NCBI RefSeq assembly: GCF_002090175.1
Contig: NZ_BBRN01000006.1
Span: 248,001 to 312,000, forward strand
Source of the DNA: Demequina sp. NBRC 110057
Lineage (GTDB): Bacteria > Actinomycetota > Actinomycetes > Actinomycetales > Demequinaceae
DNA: 64,000 bases
Direction: 5' to 3'
How positions within the stretch are numbered: the stretch's first letter is position 1; the number at the start of each line of letters is the position of its first letter. Of this stretch, positions 38,338-47,059 are shown one piece after another. Position numbers and translations under genes: made by a program. The notes under the pieces are model-generated. The model saw only the letters and a program-made list of their open reading frames with translations, did not search any database and was not told the origin of the DNA.

Positions 38338-38378
38338 GGTTCGACCCCGCAGCCACCACCGGTCTGCGGGGTCGAACC
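38338..38378 (+). terminator. strong hairpin after the pit operon
   Basis: GGTTCGACCCCGCAG (38338-38352) pairs perfectly with CTGCGGGGTCGAACC (38364-38378) across 11 bases. It lies 25 bases after the stop of the small membrane protein. There is no long T-run, as is usual for high-GC terminators. Confidence 0.75.
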
Positions 38379-38406
38379 GTATCTCAAGGAGGGGGCCGGT
38401 GAGCCA

Positions 38407-38435
38407 CCCCCGGGGGAATCCACAAGACCCGGGGG
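38407..38435 (-). terminator. GC hairpin after the sugar-binding protein gene
   Basis: CCCCCGGG (38407-38414) and CCCGGGGG (38428-38435) pair across 13 bases, just beyond the stop (38448) of the minus-strand binding-protein gene. Its short stem makes it less certain than the hairpin at 38338-38378. Confidence 0.5.
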
Positions 38436-38447
38436 CGACCCTCCGTC

Positions 38448-39815
38448 CTACTGTCCGATGGCCGCGTTCGCCTCGGACGTGAACTGAGCCGCGGCATCGG
38501 CCGCGCTCAGGGTGTCGAAGAGCACCTGCTCGTTGATACGACCGGTGATCTCCGGCACATCTGCGGCACCGTTCGGCGGCGCCGGCGGGCCGTCGACGAT
38601 CTCGTCAGCGACGTCGGCGAGGAACTCCGCCGCCTGCTGCTCGAGCGGGTCGAGCTGCGCCGATACCGACTCGCGGACCTCGGTGTTGGCGTTGAGGCCA
38701 CGATCCGACAGGATGAGCGCTCCCGCCTCGGGGTCGTTGATGAGGAAGTCAACGAACTTCGCCGACTCCTCCGGGTGTTCCGTCGTCGCGGAGACGGAGT
38801 AGAACATGGCCGGCTTGTAATAGAGACCGGTGCGGTCGAACTCGCTCTCACCCGGGGGACGCAGCAGCACCAGGTCGCGGCCGGCGGCCGACGAGATGGC
38901 GCTCAGCTGGTTGGTCCACCAGAAGCCCATGGCGCCGGAGTTGGTGCCCAGGAGGGACTGCTCGGGCCCACCCTCGGCGATCTCGACCGAACGCGAGCCG
39001 TCGGGCATAGCCCCCGACTCACGCAGGTCGACCAGGTCCTGCCACCACGACTCAAGGGTCGCGTCGCTGTAGCCGAGCGTGCCGTCCTCCGCGTAGAGGG
39101 ACTCCCCGTGCTGACGCGCGTAGATGTTGAAGCCTGCCTCATTGCCGCCGTAGTCCTGGACGCCGTACATGCCGTCACCCAGGGCATCGGAGATCTCCTG
39201 GCTGATCTGCTTGAAGTCGTCCCAGGTCCAGGTCTCGTCATCGGGCATCTCGACGCCCGCATCCTCGAACATCTGGGGGTCCGCGACGATGGTGTAGGCG
39301 TTGATGCCCGTGGCGACGCCGGCGAGCTTGCCGTCGATGGTGCCGGAGGTCAGCACACTCTCGTCGACCATCGAGGTGTCGAGGCCAAGCTCGGCGAGGT
39401 CTGCGACCACCCCACGGTTGGCGTAGTCGGTGAGGTAGCGCTCCTCCTGCGTCATGACGTCGGGGGTGTCGCCACCGGCCACCGTGGTGGCGAGCTTGTC
39501 CCAGTAGCCGCCCCAATCGGTGTAGTCGGGCACCACGGTGATGCCGGGGTTCTTCTCCTCGAAGAGGTCGATGACCTCCTGGGTGAGGGTGTGACGGTCG
39601 TCAGAGCCCCACCACGAGAAGCGGATCTCGACGTTGCCCGTGTCGCCGTTGTCGGCCGCCGCCGAGGAGGACCCTTCGGAGGTGGGCTCGTCGTCTGCCG
39701 GCGCCGCCCCGCTGTCGCCGTTGCACGCGGCAAGCGCGAGCACTCCTGCGCCGAGCACCGCGCTCGTGCGCCACGCGAGGCCAGCACGGCCCGCAAACCT
39801 GATGGAACTGGTCAT
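38448..39815 (-). CDS. sugar ABC transporter substrate-binding lipoprotein
   Basis: This is a 455-residue extracellular binding protein (MalE/family 1 type). The signal has a lipobox LALAAC with Cys31 as the lipid site, followed by a Ser/Glu/Ala-rich linker. The mature part opens VEIRFSWWGSDDRHTLTQEV, a typical start of carbohydrate-binding components, and contains MGFWWTNQLSA and NDPEAGALIL. The ATG follows GAAGGAG. Two permease genes lie upstream in the same strand; no ATPase gene is present, so a shared MsiK-like ATPase elsewhere is expected. The sugar is not readable. Confidence 0.92.
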   Translation of the reverse strand: MTSSIRFAGRAGLAWRTSAVLGAGVLALAACNGDSGAAPADDEPTSEGSSSAAADNGDTGNVEIRFSWWGSDDRHTLTQEVIDLFEEKNPGITVVPDYTDWGGYWDKLATTVAGGDTPDVMTQEERYLTDYANRGVVADLAELGLDTSMVDESVLTSGTIDGKLAGVATGINAYTIVADPQMFEDAGVEMPDDETWTWDDFKQISQEISDALGDGMYGVQDYGGNEAGFNIYARQHGESLYAEDGTLGYSDATLESWWQDLVDLRESGAMPDGSRSVEIAEGGPEQSLLGTNSGAMGFWWTNQLSAISSAAGRDLVLLRPPGESEFDRTGLYYKPAMFYSVSATTEHPEESAKFVDFLINDPEAGALILSDRGLNANTEVRESVSAQLDPLEQQAAEFLADVADEIVDGPPAPPNGAADVPEITGRINEQVLFDTLSAADAAAQFTSEANAAIGQ

Positions 39816-39885
39816 CGTTCTTTCTCCTTCGCTTCGAACGTCGTTGTTCTGAGGTCGGGCAGCCCCGGCCGGTGGGAGTCCTGTG

Positions 39886-40812
39886 CTACTTGATTCCCGT
39901 CGTGGCGATGCCCTTGACGAGGTACTTCTGGCCGAACAGGAAGACCAGGAAGATGGGGATGAGCGACACGATCGACATCGCGAACAGGGAGCCCCACGAG
40001 CTCTCCGAGGTGGCGTCGATGAAGGTGCGCAGCGCGACCGGCACGGTGTACATGTCGGGCCGGGTGAGGAAGATGAGCTGGCTAAAGAAGTCGTTCCACG
40101 TCCAGATGAACGTGAAGATCGCGGTCGTCGCGAGGGCCGGCAGCGACAGCGGCAGCATGATCCTGAAGTAGATGCGGAAGTGGCCGCAGCCGTCCAGCCG
40201 CGCCGCCTCGTCCAGCTCGCGGGGGATGCCGCGGAAGAACTGCACCATCAGGAAGATGAAGAACGCGTCGGTCGCGAGCAGCTTGGGGACGATCAGCGGC
40301 AGGAACGTGTTGATCCAGTTCAGCTCGGAGAACAGGATGTACTGCGGGACGATGATGACGTGGATCGGCAGCATGATCGACATCAGCATGATCGCGAACC
40401 ACAGGTTGCGGCCTCTGAACTCGAGCCGCGCGAACGCGTAGGCGGCCATCGAGCAAGACACCAGGTTTCCCACCAGCGACCCGAACACGATGATCGACGA
40501 GTTGATGAGGTAGTGGCTGAAGGGATGCAGCAGCGCGTTCCAGCCGTCCGAGTAGTTGGACCACGTGAACTCGGTGGGAATGAGGCCCGTGTCGCGGAAG
40601 ATCAGCGCGTCGGGCTTGAACGAGCTGGCCACCATCCACAGCAGCGGATAGAGCATCACGAGGCCAAAGGCGATCAGCGCGACGTGCTTCAGGATCGACC
40701 GCGTCCGCGACCGCCAGTACGAGGGCTTCGCCTCGGGCTCCGGATACCGCTCGGAGAGCTCCACGACGGTGGGGGTGGGGGAGGGCGCGTGGTCGCGCAC
40801 GGTGTCAGTCAT
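39886..40812 (-). CDS. sugar ABC transporter permease (MalG type)
   Basis: This is a 308-residue inner-membrane subunit. A 40-residue cytosolic N-terminus leads to six membrane helices starting HVALIAFGLVMLYPLLW. The EAA loop that docks on the ATPase is ELDEAARLDGCGHFRIYFRI, followed by MLPLSLPAL. The C-terminus KGIATTGIK is the usual end of MalG-like permeases. It overlaps the other permease gene by eight bases and lies 70 bases ahead of the binding-protein gene, giving an operon of permease, permease and binding protein. Confidence 0.94.
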   Translation of the reverse strand: MTDTVRDHAPSPTPTVVELSERYPEPEAKPSYWRSRTRSILKHVALIAFGLVMLYPLLWMVASSFKPDALIFRDTGLIPTEFTWSNYSDGWNALLHPFSHYLINSSIIVFGSLVGNLVSCSMAAYAFARLEFRGRNLWFAIMLMSIMLPIHVIIVPQYILFSELNWINTFLPLIVPKLLATDAFFIFLMVQFFRGIPRELDEAARLDGCGHFRIYFRIMLPLSLPALATTAIFTFIWTWNDFFSQLIFLTRPDMYTVPVALRTFIDATSESSWGSLFAMSIVSLIPIFLVFLFGQKYLVKGIATTGIK

Positions 40813-41743
40813 TGTAGAAGACCCAATACTTCGAGACGAGGAAGTTGACGGCCGTCATGCCCGCCACGATCGCGAGCAGCAGCCAGGCCATGGCGGAGGC
40901 GTAACCCATGTCGAGCGACGCGAAGCCCTTTTGATAGAGGTAGAGCGTGTAAAACATCGTCGAGTCGGCGGGCCCGCCAGTGCCGCCGCTGACCACGTAG
41001 GCCTGCGTGAAGGTCTGGAACGCGTTGATGAGCTGCAGCACCAGGTTGAAGAAGATAATGGGCGTCAGCAGCGGGATGGTGACCGAGCGGAACTGGCGCC
41101 ACTTGCTGGCGCCGTCGATCGAGGCCGCCTCGTAATACATCTGCGGGATCTGACGCAGGCCGGCGAGGAAGATGATCATCGGGGCGCCAAACGTCCAGAT
41201 GTTGAGGATCATCAGCGTGCCGAGCGCGTAGTCGGGGTGCGACACCCAGCCCTGGCCCTCGACGCCGAACCAGGCGAGCACGGCGTTCACGAGGCCGTCG
41301 GCTCCGAACACCTGGCGCCACAGCAGCGCGATCGCGACCGAGCCGCCCAGGAGCGACGGCAGGTAGTACACGGAGCGGTAGATCGCGAGGCCCCTCAGCC
41401 CCCGGTCCAGCACGAGCGCCAGGGCGAGCGCCGCGGCAAGCTGCAGCGGCACCGAGATCAGCACGTACATGAACGTCACCTTGAGCGCGTTGATGAGGCG
41501 CGGGTCCTCGAACATGCGGGTGTAGTTCTCGAGGCCGATCCAGTTCGGTGCCTCCAGCAGGCTGTAGTCCGTAAAGGACAGGTAGGCCGAAGCCACCATG
41601 GGGCCGGCGGTGATGAGCACGAGCCCGATGAACCACGGCCCCAGGAAGAAGATGGCGGCCTTGCCGTCGCCCTTGTGCAGGGCCGAGGGCTTGCGCTTGC
41701 CGCCCTTCTTGCGGACCTGGCTTAGTTCGGAGACGACGGACAC
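40805..41743 (-). CDS. sugar ABC transporter permease (MalF type)
   Basis: This is a 312-residue inner-membrane subunit beginning at the GTG at 41743, with GGAGGTG seven bases upstream. A basic N-terminus (RKKGGKRKPS) is followed by the first helix FFLGPWFIGLVLITAGPMVA. The EAA loop is YYEAASIDGASKWRQFRSV. Six helices in total are seen. It is the first gene of the minus-strand transporter operon and faces the LacI-type regulator gene across a 254-bp region with two operator-like sites. Confidence 0.94.
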   Translation of the reverse strand: MSVVSELSQVRKKGGKRKPSALHKGDGKAAIFFLGPWFIGLVLITAGPMVASAYLSFTDYSLLEAPNWIGLENYTRMFEDPRLINALKVTFMYVLISVPLQLAAALALALVLDRGLRGLAIYRSVYYLPSLLGGSVAIALLWRQVFGADGLVNAVLAWFGVEGQGWVSHPDYALGTLMILNIWTFGAPMIIFLAGLRQIPQMYYEAASIDGASKWRQFRSVTIPLLTPIIFFNLVLQLINAFQTFTQAYVVSGGTGGPADSTMFYTLYLYQKGFASLDMGYASAMAWLLLAIVAGMTAVNFLVSKYWVFYND

Positions 41744-41854
41744 GCGTCACCTCCAGCTGCTGAGACGCCCCCCTGGCGTCGGCTCTGGTGCATCACCATG
41801 GAACCCTCCGGATCATCGTTGATCTCGCCGGACTCACTACGACTCACGTCATCG

Positions 41855-41904
41855 TGAAACCGCTTTCCGATTGCGAACCTACCACATGAGAAACCGGTTG
41901 CACA
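41855..41904. promoter_or_regulatory. two LacI-family operator-like sites in the divergent region
   Basis: TGAAACCGCTTTCC (41855-41868) and GAGAAACCGGTTGCAC (41888-41903) both carry the AAACCG...TT core with central CG that LacI-family regulators bind. On the plus strand, TTGCAC (41898-41903) and TAGTGA (41921-41926) are 17 bases apart and could be the regulator promoter; the second operator overlaps its -35 box. This suggests autoregulation and repression of the transporter by the product of the gene at 41998. Confidence 0.65.
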
Positions 41905-41997
41905 TGGTGTACGGTCACGATAGTGAAACGAAGGCTCCCGCCGCGGGGGACGCTCAACGAGGAGCGTGCCGACAGCCGGGAGGACGATGGAGGGGCG

Positions 41998-43998
41998 ATG
42001 CCCAAGGTCACCAGCCGGCCCGCGGCCGCGACGATTGCCGACGTCGCGGAGGCCGCCGGCGTGTCGCGCGCCACCGTGTCGCGCGTGATGAATGGCCGTG
42101 CCAGCGTCCGCGAGGACATCTCGGCGCGGGTCAAGGCCGTCGCGGAGGAACTCCACTACCGCCCGTCCAACGTGGCGCGCTCGCTGTCGCTGGGACGCAC
42201 GGAGACCGTCGCGCTCGTGGTGCCCGACCTCACCAACCCGATGTTCCAGCACGTCCTCAGCGGCATCACCGACTCCGCGGCGGCCCACGGCTACCGCGTG
42301 CTTGTCGCCGATACCGCGGAGAAGCCGGCTGACGAGGCACAGATCGCGCTTGAGGCCCGTCTGCGCTGCGACGCCCTCGTGATGGTGTCGCCTCGCATGC
42401 CCGAGGACGCACTCGCGTCGCTCGTGGCCCAGGCGAGCCCGATGGTGCTCGTCAACCGCGAGAGCCCCGACCCCACCGTGCCGAGCGTGACCGTCAATTA
42501 CCGGGCGGGAACGTCCGCCGTCCTCACGCACCTCGTTGAGCTCGGCCACCACCGCATCGCGTACCTCTCCGGACCGCCCGCCAGCTACTCGGACGCGCGT
42601 CGCCGCGAGGGCCTGGCCGATGTGCTCGAGGCCCACACCGGCCTCGACCTGGTGTGCGTGCCGGCGGGCGCGACCGTCGCCGCCGGCTACGGCGCCCTCG
42701 ACGCCGTCCTCGCCGCCCGCGTCACGGCCGTGGTGGCGTTCAACGACCTTGTCGCGTTCGGCCTGCTCGCCGCGCTCAACCAGGCGGGGGTCGCCGTGCC
42801 CAAGGACATCTCCGTCACCGGCTTCGACGACATCGAACTCGCCCAATACTCGACCCCTTCCCTCACCACCGCCGCCGTGCCCCAGCACGAGCTCGGCAGG
42901 CACGCATGGCAGGAGCTTCACGCAGTGATCGAGAACCAGTCCGGCCGCACCTCCCCCCACACCCGCTTCGAGCCACGGCTCGAGGTGCGTGCCAGCTCCG
43001 GCCCCGTGCCCCGCACCGTCGCCGAGGGCGGGCTCGCCCCCGCACCCGCCGTCACCGCCGCCCGCGAGGAGGGCACGGCCGATGCCGCCGCCCCGGCATC
43101 GGCCGTCGTCACCGAGGCGCCCACCGCCCCGCCCACCTGGCGCCGCGACGGCGACGCAGTGGTCCTCGAGTACGCGGGCGAACGCCTAGCGAGGTACGAG
43201 GACGGCTCGCGGCTGCCCGAGGTGCACGCCCCGCGCGCCTACCTCCACCCCGTGCACACGCTCGCGGGGACGGTCCTCACGGACGCCGCCCCCGTGGATC
43301 ACCGCCACCACTACGGCGTCTCGCTCGCGGTCCCCGACGTCAACGGCACCAGCCACTGGGGAGGGCGCACCTATGTGCGCGACGTGGGCCCCACGCTGCT
43401 GAAGAACCACGGCCGCCAGGCGTCGACCGGCCTGCTGGTCGGCGACGCCGACCCGCACGTGCTCCACGACGCAGTGCGCTGGTTCGACCACCACGACGCC
43501 CCCCAGCTCGAGGAGTCGCGGCGCCTCGCCGCGCACGTGCTGCCGGGCGCAGACTCGTGGGCCCTCGCGTGGCGCAGCGTCCTGCGTGCCGACCACGGCC
43601 CCGCCACCATCGGCTCGCCCGCCACCAACGGGCGCGCGGGGGCCGGTTACGGGGGTTGGTTCTGGAGGCTGCCGCTGACGGCATCGGCCCTGGTCCTCAG
43701 CGCCGCGGGCGAGGGCGAGGAGGCGGCTCACGGGTCGCGGTCGCCGTGGCTCGCGTTCGTGCAGGAGCACGAGGGAGCCGCCACCACGTGGCTTGCCGTC
43801 CAGCACGGACAGCCGCGTCCCTGGTTTGTGCGCGCCGCCGAGTATCCGGGCGCGGGCCCGGCGCTCGCGTGGGACGCGCCGCTGGAGATTCCTGCTGGCG
43901 GGACCATCGAGATCGGCCTCACCACTGTGCTGCTGGACCGCGCCCTCGACGCGGGGGAGGCCGCGGCCGTCGCCGCCGAGACGGCGGACCTCCGATGA
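41998..43998 (+). CDS. LacI-family regulator fused to a PmoA/DUF6807-like domain
   Basis: This is a 666-residue protein. The ATG at 41998 follows GGAGGGG and starts right before the LacI helix-turn-helix (TIADVAEAAGVSRATVSRVM); upstream in-frame starts lack a ribosome site. A periplasmic-binding-like effector domain fills residues to about 330 (VTGFDDIELAQYSTPSLT near its end). After an Ala/Pro linker comes a second domain of about 280 residues with HRHHYGVSLAVPDVNGTSHW and GGWFWRLPL, a pattern of the PmoA/DUF6807 family often found beside Gfo/Idh dehydrogenases. The next gene is just such a dehydrogenase. The fusion could couple sensing with a sugar-derivative reaction. The fold of the second part is my reading and needs a profile search. 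Confidence 0.8.
   Translation: MPKVTSRPAAATIADVAEAAGVSRATVSRVMNGRASVREDISARVKAVAEELHYRPSNVARSLSLGRTETVALVVPDLTNPMFQHVLSGITDSAAAHGYRVLVADTAEKPADEAQIALEARLRCDALVMVSPRMPEDALASLVAQASPMVLVNRESPDPTVPSVTVNYRAGTSAVLTHLVELGHHRIAYLSGPPASYSDARRREGLADVLEAHTGLDLVCVPAGATVAAGYGALDAVLAARVTAVVAFNDLVAFGLLAALNQAGVAVPKDISVTGFDDIELAQYSTPSLTTAAVPQHELGRHAWQELHAVIENQSGRTSPHTRFEPRLEVRASSGPVPRTVAEGGLAPAPAVTAAREEGTADAAAPASAVVTEAPTAPPTWRRDGDAVVLEYAGERLARYEDGSRLPEVHAPRAYLHPVHTLAGTVLTDAAPVDHRHHYGVSLAVPDVNGTSHWGGRTYVRDVGPTLLKNHGRQASTGLLVGDADPHVLHDAVRWFDHHDAPQLEESRRLAAHVLPGADSWALAWRSVLRADHGPATIGSPATNGRAGAGYGGWFWRLPLTASALVLSAAGEGEEAAHGSRSPWLAFVQEHEGAATTWLAVQHGQPRPWFVRAAEYPGAGPALAWDAPLEIPAGGTIEIGLTTVLLDRALDAGEAAAVAAETADLR
43075..43106. 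repeat. 12-bp inverted repeat of facing GGCCGATGC motifs within the linker
   Basis: ACGGCCGATGCC (43075-43086) and GGCATCGGCCGT (43095-43106) face each other across eight bases in the codons of the Ala/Pro linker of the regulator fusion. It is the second such pair in the window, after 33381-33415. Confidence 0.7.
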
Positions 43999-45191
43999 CT
44001 GCCGATGCCCCCGTCGCCGTGGCGCTCGTGGGCATCCACGGTCACGGCGGCTCGCACCTGAGGCGGATCCGCGACCTGGAGGCGGCGGGCGGGGTGCGGC
44101 TGTGCGCTCTCGTGGACCCGCGTCCGCTCGAGGACGCCGGCGCCCCCGCGACGGGAGGCCCCGGCGGGCCGCGCCACGGCTCCGATGCCGCGGGGACGGG
44201 CGTCCCCTGGTTCCCGACCCTCGGCGACCTCCTCTCGGCCCCCGAGCCCGAGGTGCGCCCCGACATCGTGGTGCTGTCCACCCCCATCCCGACCCACCTG
44301 CCACTCGCGTCGACCGCGATGCGCGCCGGGGTCGACGTGCTGCTGGAAAAGCCGACGGCGGCGTCTCTCGCCGAGCACACCGCCCTCGTGGCCGTCGCCG
44401 AGGAGACAGGAAGGCGCTGCCAGGTGGGCTTCCAGACGTTCGGCTCGCACGCGCTCGAGGCGGTGGCCCGCATGATCGCCGCAGGGGACATCGGCGAGGT
44501 CACGGGGGTGGGCGCCGTGGGCACCTGGGTGCGCACGGCTGGCTACTGGGCGCGCGCACCGTGGGCGGGACGGCGCACCCTCGACGGCCGCGACGTGGTC
44601 GACGGAGTGGTAACGAATCCCCTGGCACATGCCGTCGCGACGGGCCTGAGGATCGCGGGTGCGACGCGCAGCGCGGACGTCGCCGACGTCACCGTCGACC
44701 TCTACCGCGCCAACGCGATCGAGGCCGACGACACGTCCGCGGTGGCGGTCGTCACGGCCGAGGGCACGCGCTGCGGCTTCGGCCTGACCCTGTGCGCCCC
44801 CGAACGCACCCCCGCCACCATCACCGTGTACGGCTCCCGCGGCCGCATCGAACTCGCCTACGAGCACGACCGCGTCCGCCTCATCGCCGGCGGCGTCGAC
44901 GTCGAGAAGCAGTACGGGCGCGACGACCTCCTCGCCGACCTCATCGCGGCTCGCCACGACCCGGGCCGCGCACTGGCCTGCGACGTGCGCGACACCGGCG
45001 CCTTCATGCGCGTGATGGAGGCCGTTCGCACCGCCGACGACCCGCGACCCATCGCCGAGGCCCACCTGACCTGGGAGGGCGAGGGCGACGACCGCCGGCC
45101 CGTGGTCGACGACATTGCCGCCTGGTGCGGGCGCGTCTCGGCGCACCAGCGCACCTTCGCCGAGCTCGGGGCTCCCTGGACTCACGCGTGA
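43995..45191 (+). CDS. Gfo/Idh/MocA family oxidoreductase
   Basis: This is a 398-residue NAD(P)-dependent dehydrogenase acting on sugars or cyclitols. The Rossmann start is VAVALVGIHGHGGSHLRRI. The family motif with the catalytic-site lysine is VLLEKPTAAS, followed by RRCQVGFQTFGS. The C-terminal beta-sheet domain has VVDGVVTNPLAHAVATGL, where the histidine may serve catalysis. The ATG overlaps the regulator stop (ATGA), and the stop overlaps the transporter start (GTGA), so the three are one operon. Substrate unknown; the neighbours suggest an unusual sugar or inositol derivative. Confidence 0.9.
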   Translation: MTADAPVAVALVGIHGHGGSHLRRIRDLEAAGGVRLCALVDPRPLEDAGAPATGGPGGPRHGSDAAGTGVPWFPTLGDLLSAPEPEVRPDIVVLSTPIPTHLPLASTAMRAGVDVLLEKPTAASLAEHTALVAVAEETGRRCQVGFQTFGSHALEAVARMIAAGDIGEVTGVGAVGTWVRTAGYWARAPWAGRRTLDGRDVVDGVVTNPLAHAVATGLRIAGATRSADVADVTVDLYRANAIEADDTSAVAVVTAEGTRCGFGLTLCAPERTPATITVYGSRGRIELAYEHDRVRLIAGGVDVEKQYGRDDLLADLIAARHDPGRALACDVRDTGAFMRVMEAVRTADDPRPIAEAHLTWEGEGDDRRPVVDDIAAWCGRVSAHQRTFAELGAPWTHA

Positions 45192-46162
45192 GCGACGTCC
45201 TGCTCGCCATCGCCACGATGGCGGTGGTGGTGGCGGGCGGCTGGTTCATCCAGGCCCGCGGCATCCTCCCGGCAGGCAGCCGCGAGATGCTCGCGACCGT
45301 CTCCTTCTCCATTGCCGGACCCTGCCTGCTGCTCGCGACGGTCGCCAAGGCGGACATCGGAACTCTCGCCTCCGCGGGGGCCGCCGTCACCTGGGGCACC
45401 ACCCTCGCCCTGGCCGCCGTCCTCGCCATCGTCGCGCGCTGGGAACTGCGCCTGCCCGCCGGCCGCGCCACCATCACGACGCTGTCCGGCTCCTATATCA
45501 ATGCGGGAAACCTGGGACTGCCGCTCGCGGTGTACCTGTTCGGCGACGCGCTCGCCGTCGTCCCGACCATGCTTCTCCAGCTGCTTGTGATGGCGCCGAT
45601 CGCATTCGGCGTGCTCGGCCGCGCCGCCGACGCGAACCCCGTGGCCGCCGCCCGCGCCGTCCCCCAGGACGGCGACGCGCCGGTACGGCGCAGCGCCCTC
45701 GCATCGGCCGTCCTCAATCCCCTCACGCTCGCCACCCTCGCCGGGCTGGTGCTCGCGCTGCTGCCGTGGAGCGTGCCGGAGGCCGCCCTTGCGCCCTTCG
45801 ACCTGGTGGGCGCCGCGGCGCCACCCCTCGCGCTCATCACCCTCGGAATGTCGCTGTCCTCCGACGTGCGGATGGCTGATGCGCAGGCCGGCACCCGTAC
45901 GTCGCTCGCCGGGCCGATGCTCGTGACGGTCGCGGCGCGGGCCGTCCTTCACCCGCTGCTGACGTGGGGGGTCGGGCTGGCGGTGGGCCTGGACGACACG
46001 GCGCTTGCCGTGGTGGTGTCGATGGCCGCGCTTCCCACGGCGCAGAACGTGGTGGTCTACGCGAATCGCTACCGCTGCGCGGTCGACGTCGCCTCGCGGG
46101 CCTGCGTCCTGACGACCGCGCTGAGTGGTCCGGTGCTCATTGCGGTCGCCGCGCTCGTATGA
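45188..46162 (+). CDS. AEC (auxin efflux carrier) family transporter
   Basis: This is a 324-residue membrane protein with about ten helices, starting at a GTG that overlaps the oxidoreductase stop. Family features are the opening MAVVVAGGWFIQARGILP, a central SYINAGNLGLPLAVYLFG with the conserved asparagine-glycine-proline crossover, and MAALPTAQNVVVYANRY in the second half. AEC proteins export or import organic acids and related compounds. As the last gene of the module it may move the product or substrate of the dehydrogenase. It ends at a strong terminator. Confidence 0.88.
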   Translation: MSDVLLAIATMAVVVAGGWFIQARGILPAGSREMLATVSFSIAGPCLLLATVAKADIGTLASAGAAVTWGTTLALAAVLAIVARWELRLPAGRATITTLSGSYINAGNLGLPLAVYLFGDALAVVPTMLLQLLVMAPIAFGVLGRAADANPVAAARAVPQDGDAPVRRSALASAVLNPLTLATLAGLVLALLPWSVPEAALAPFDLVGAAAPPLALITLGMSLSSDVRMADAQAGTRTSLAGPMLVTVAARAVLHPLLTWGVGLAVGLDDTALAVVVSMAALPTAQNVVVYANRYRCAVDVASRACVLTTALSGPVLIAVAALV

Positions 46163-46179
46163 CACGCCCGGACAAAGCG

Positions 46180-46210
46180 AAAGGCCCCCGGGGATCCCGG
46201 GGGCCTTTCT
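46180..46210. terminator. bidirectional rho-independent terminator
   Basis: AAAGGCCCCCGGG (46180-46192) and CCCGGGGGCCTTT (46196-46208) pair perfectly around three bases. The plus strand continues TTTCTT; the minus strand continues with TTTCGCTTT. It lies between the convergent AEC transporter gene and tRNA-Leu and should end both transcripts. Confidence 0.92.
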
Positions 46211-46215
46211 TCACG

Positions 46216-46299
46216 TGCGCGAGGGGGGAGTTGAACCCCCACGCCCTTTCGGGCACACGGACCTGAACCGTGCGCGTCTGCCTATTCCGCCACTCGCGC
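46216..46299 (-). tRNA. tRNA-Leu (anticodon CAG)
   Basis: This is an 84-nt tRNA on the minus strand. The acceptor arms GCGCGAG and CTCGCGC pair fully, with discriminator A. The anticodon stem CACGG/CCGTG encloses TTCAGGT, giving CAG. A long variable arm (TGCCCGAAAGGGCG) marks it as class II, and the T arm is GGGGG-TTCAACT-CCCCC. CCA is not encoded. CTG is a favoured leucine codon in the surrounding genes. Confidence 0.97.
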
Positions 46300-46311
46300 G
46301 TGCCGGGCAAC

Positions 46312-46340
46312 TTTAGCACGACTCTGACGCACTATACGAT
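46312..46340 (+). promoter_or_regulatory. promoter of the fhaA-pknB operon
   Basis: TTTAGC (46312-46317) and TACGAT (46335-46340) are 17 bases apart, and TACGAT ends seven bases before the ATG at 46348 with no ribosome site between. The operon head is probably leaderless. The divergent tRNA-Leu promoter must overlap this stretch (TAAAGT on the minus strand at 46311-46316). Confidence 0.55.
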
Positions 46341-46347
46341 TCCCCAT

Positions 46348-47055
46348 ATGGGAGTCCTGGATCGCTTCGAAAAGCGCGTCGAGAACGCCGTGCAGGGAGC
46401 CTTCGCGCGGACCTTCAAGTCCGGCGTCAAGCCCGTCGAGATTGCCTCGGCTGTGCGGCGCGAATGCGATGCGCGTGCCGCCGCCGTCGACCGTAACCGC
46501 ACTGTCGCGCCCAATGAGTACGCGATCGCGCTGAGCGCGACCGATCACGAGGCCATCGCCCAGTGGGGCGACGAGGCCCTCGCGCACGAGATCGAGGAGG
46601 CGCTGCGCGACCACGCTCGCCACCAGCGCTACTCATTCGTGGGTGCGGTGAAGGTCGAGTTTGAGGAGGACGAGTCGCTTGCGACCGGCCGCCTCGCCGT
46701 GACGAGCCGCTCGACGCGCGGGCCCGTGGCGCCCGCCACCGAGCGCGACGACCGCTCGCGCTATCCGCTCATCGACATCGACGGTCAGCGTTACCACCTG
46801 ACGGGGGAGATGACGGTCATCGGCCGCGGCTCCGAGTCAGACATCGTGCTGGACGACACGGGTGTGTCCCGCCAGCACTGCCGGTTCGAGATCACGGAGC
46901 ACGGCACGATCCTCACGGATCTGGGCTCGACCAATGGCACGATGGTCGAGGACCAGCGCGTCAGCGAGGTCACGTTGCTCGACGGCAACGCGATCACCGT
47001 GGGCCGCACCACGATCATGTACTGGGACGCCGTCCCGGCCGAAGAGGACCGTTGA
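46348..47055 (+). CDS. fhaA: FhaA: DUF3662 and FHA domain protein
   Basis: This is a 235-residue cytosolic protein. The N-terminal DUF3662 domain opens with LDRFEKRVENAVQGAFARTF and is followed after a short linker by an FHA domain: MTVIGRGSESDIVLDD, GVSRQHCRFE, LGSTNGTMV, all binding residues present. In mycobacteria FhaA binds phosphorylated MviN/MurJ and regulates peptidoglycan precursor export; that role is by family. It is shorter than the mycobacterial protein because the linker is short. It heads the conserved fhaA-fhaB-pstP-rodA-pbpA-pknA-pknB operon. Confidence 0.94.
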   Translation: MGVLDRFEKRVENAVQGAFARTFKSGVKPVEIASAVRRECDARAAAVDRNRTVAPNEYAIALSATDHEAIAQWGDEALAHEIEEALRDHARHQRYSFVGAVKVEFEEDESLATGRLAVTSRSTRGPVAPATERDDRSRYPLIDIDGQRYHLTGEMTVIGRGSESDIVLDDTGVSRQHCRFEITEHGTILTDLGSTNGTMVEDQRVSEVTLLDGNAITVGRTTIMYWDAVPAEEDR

Positions 47056-47059
47056 TTCG

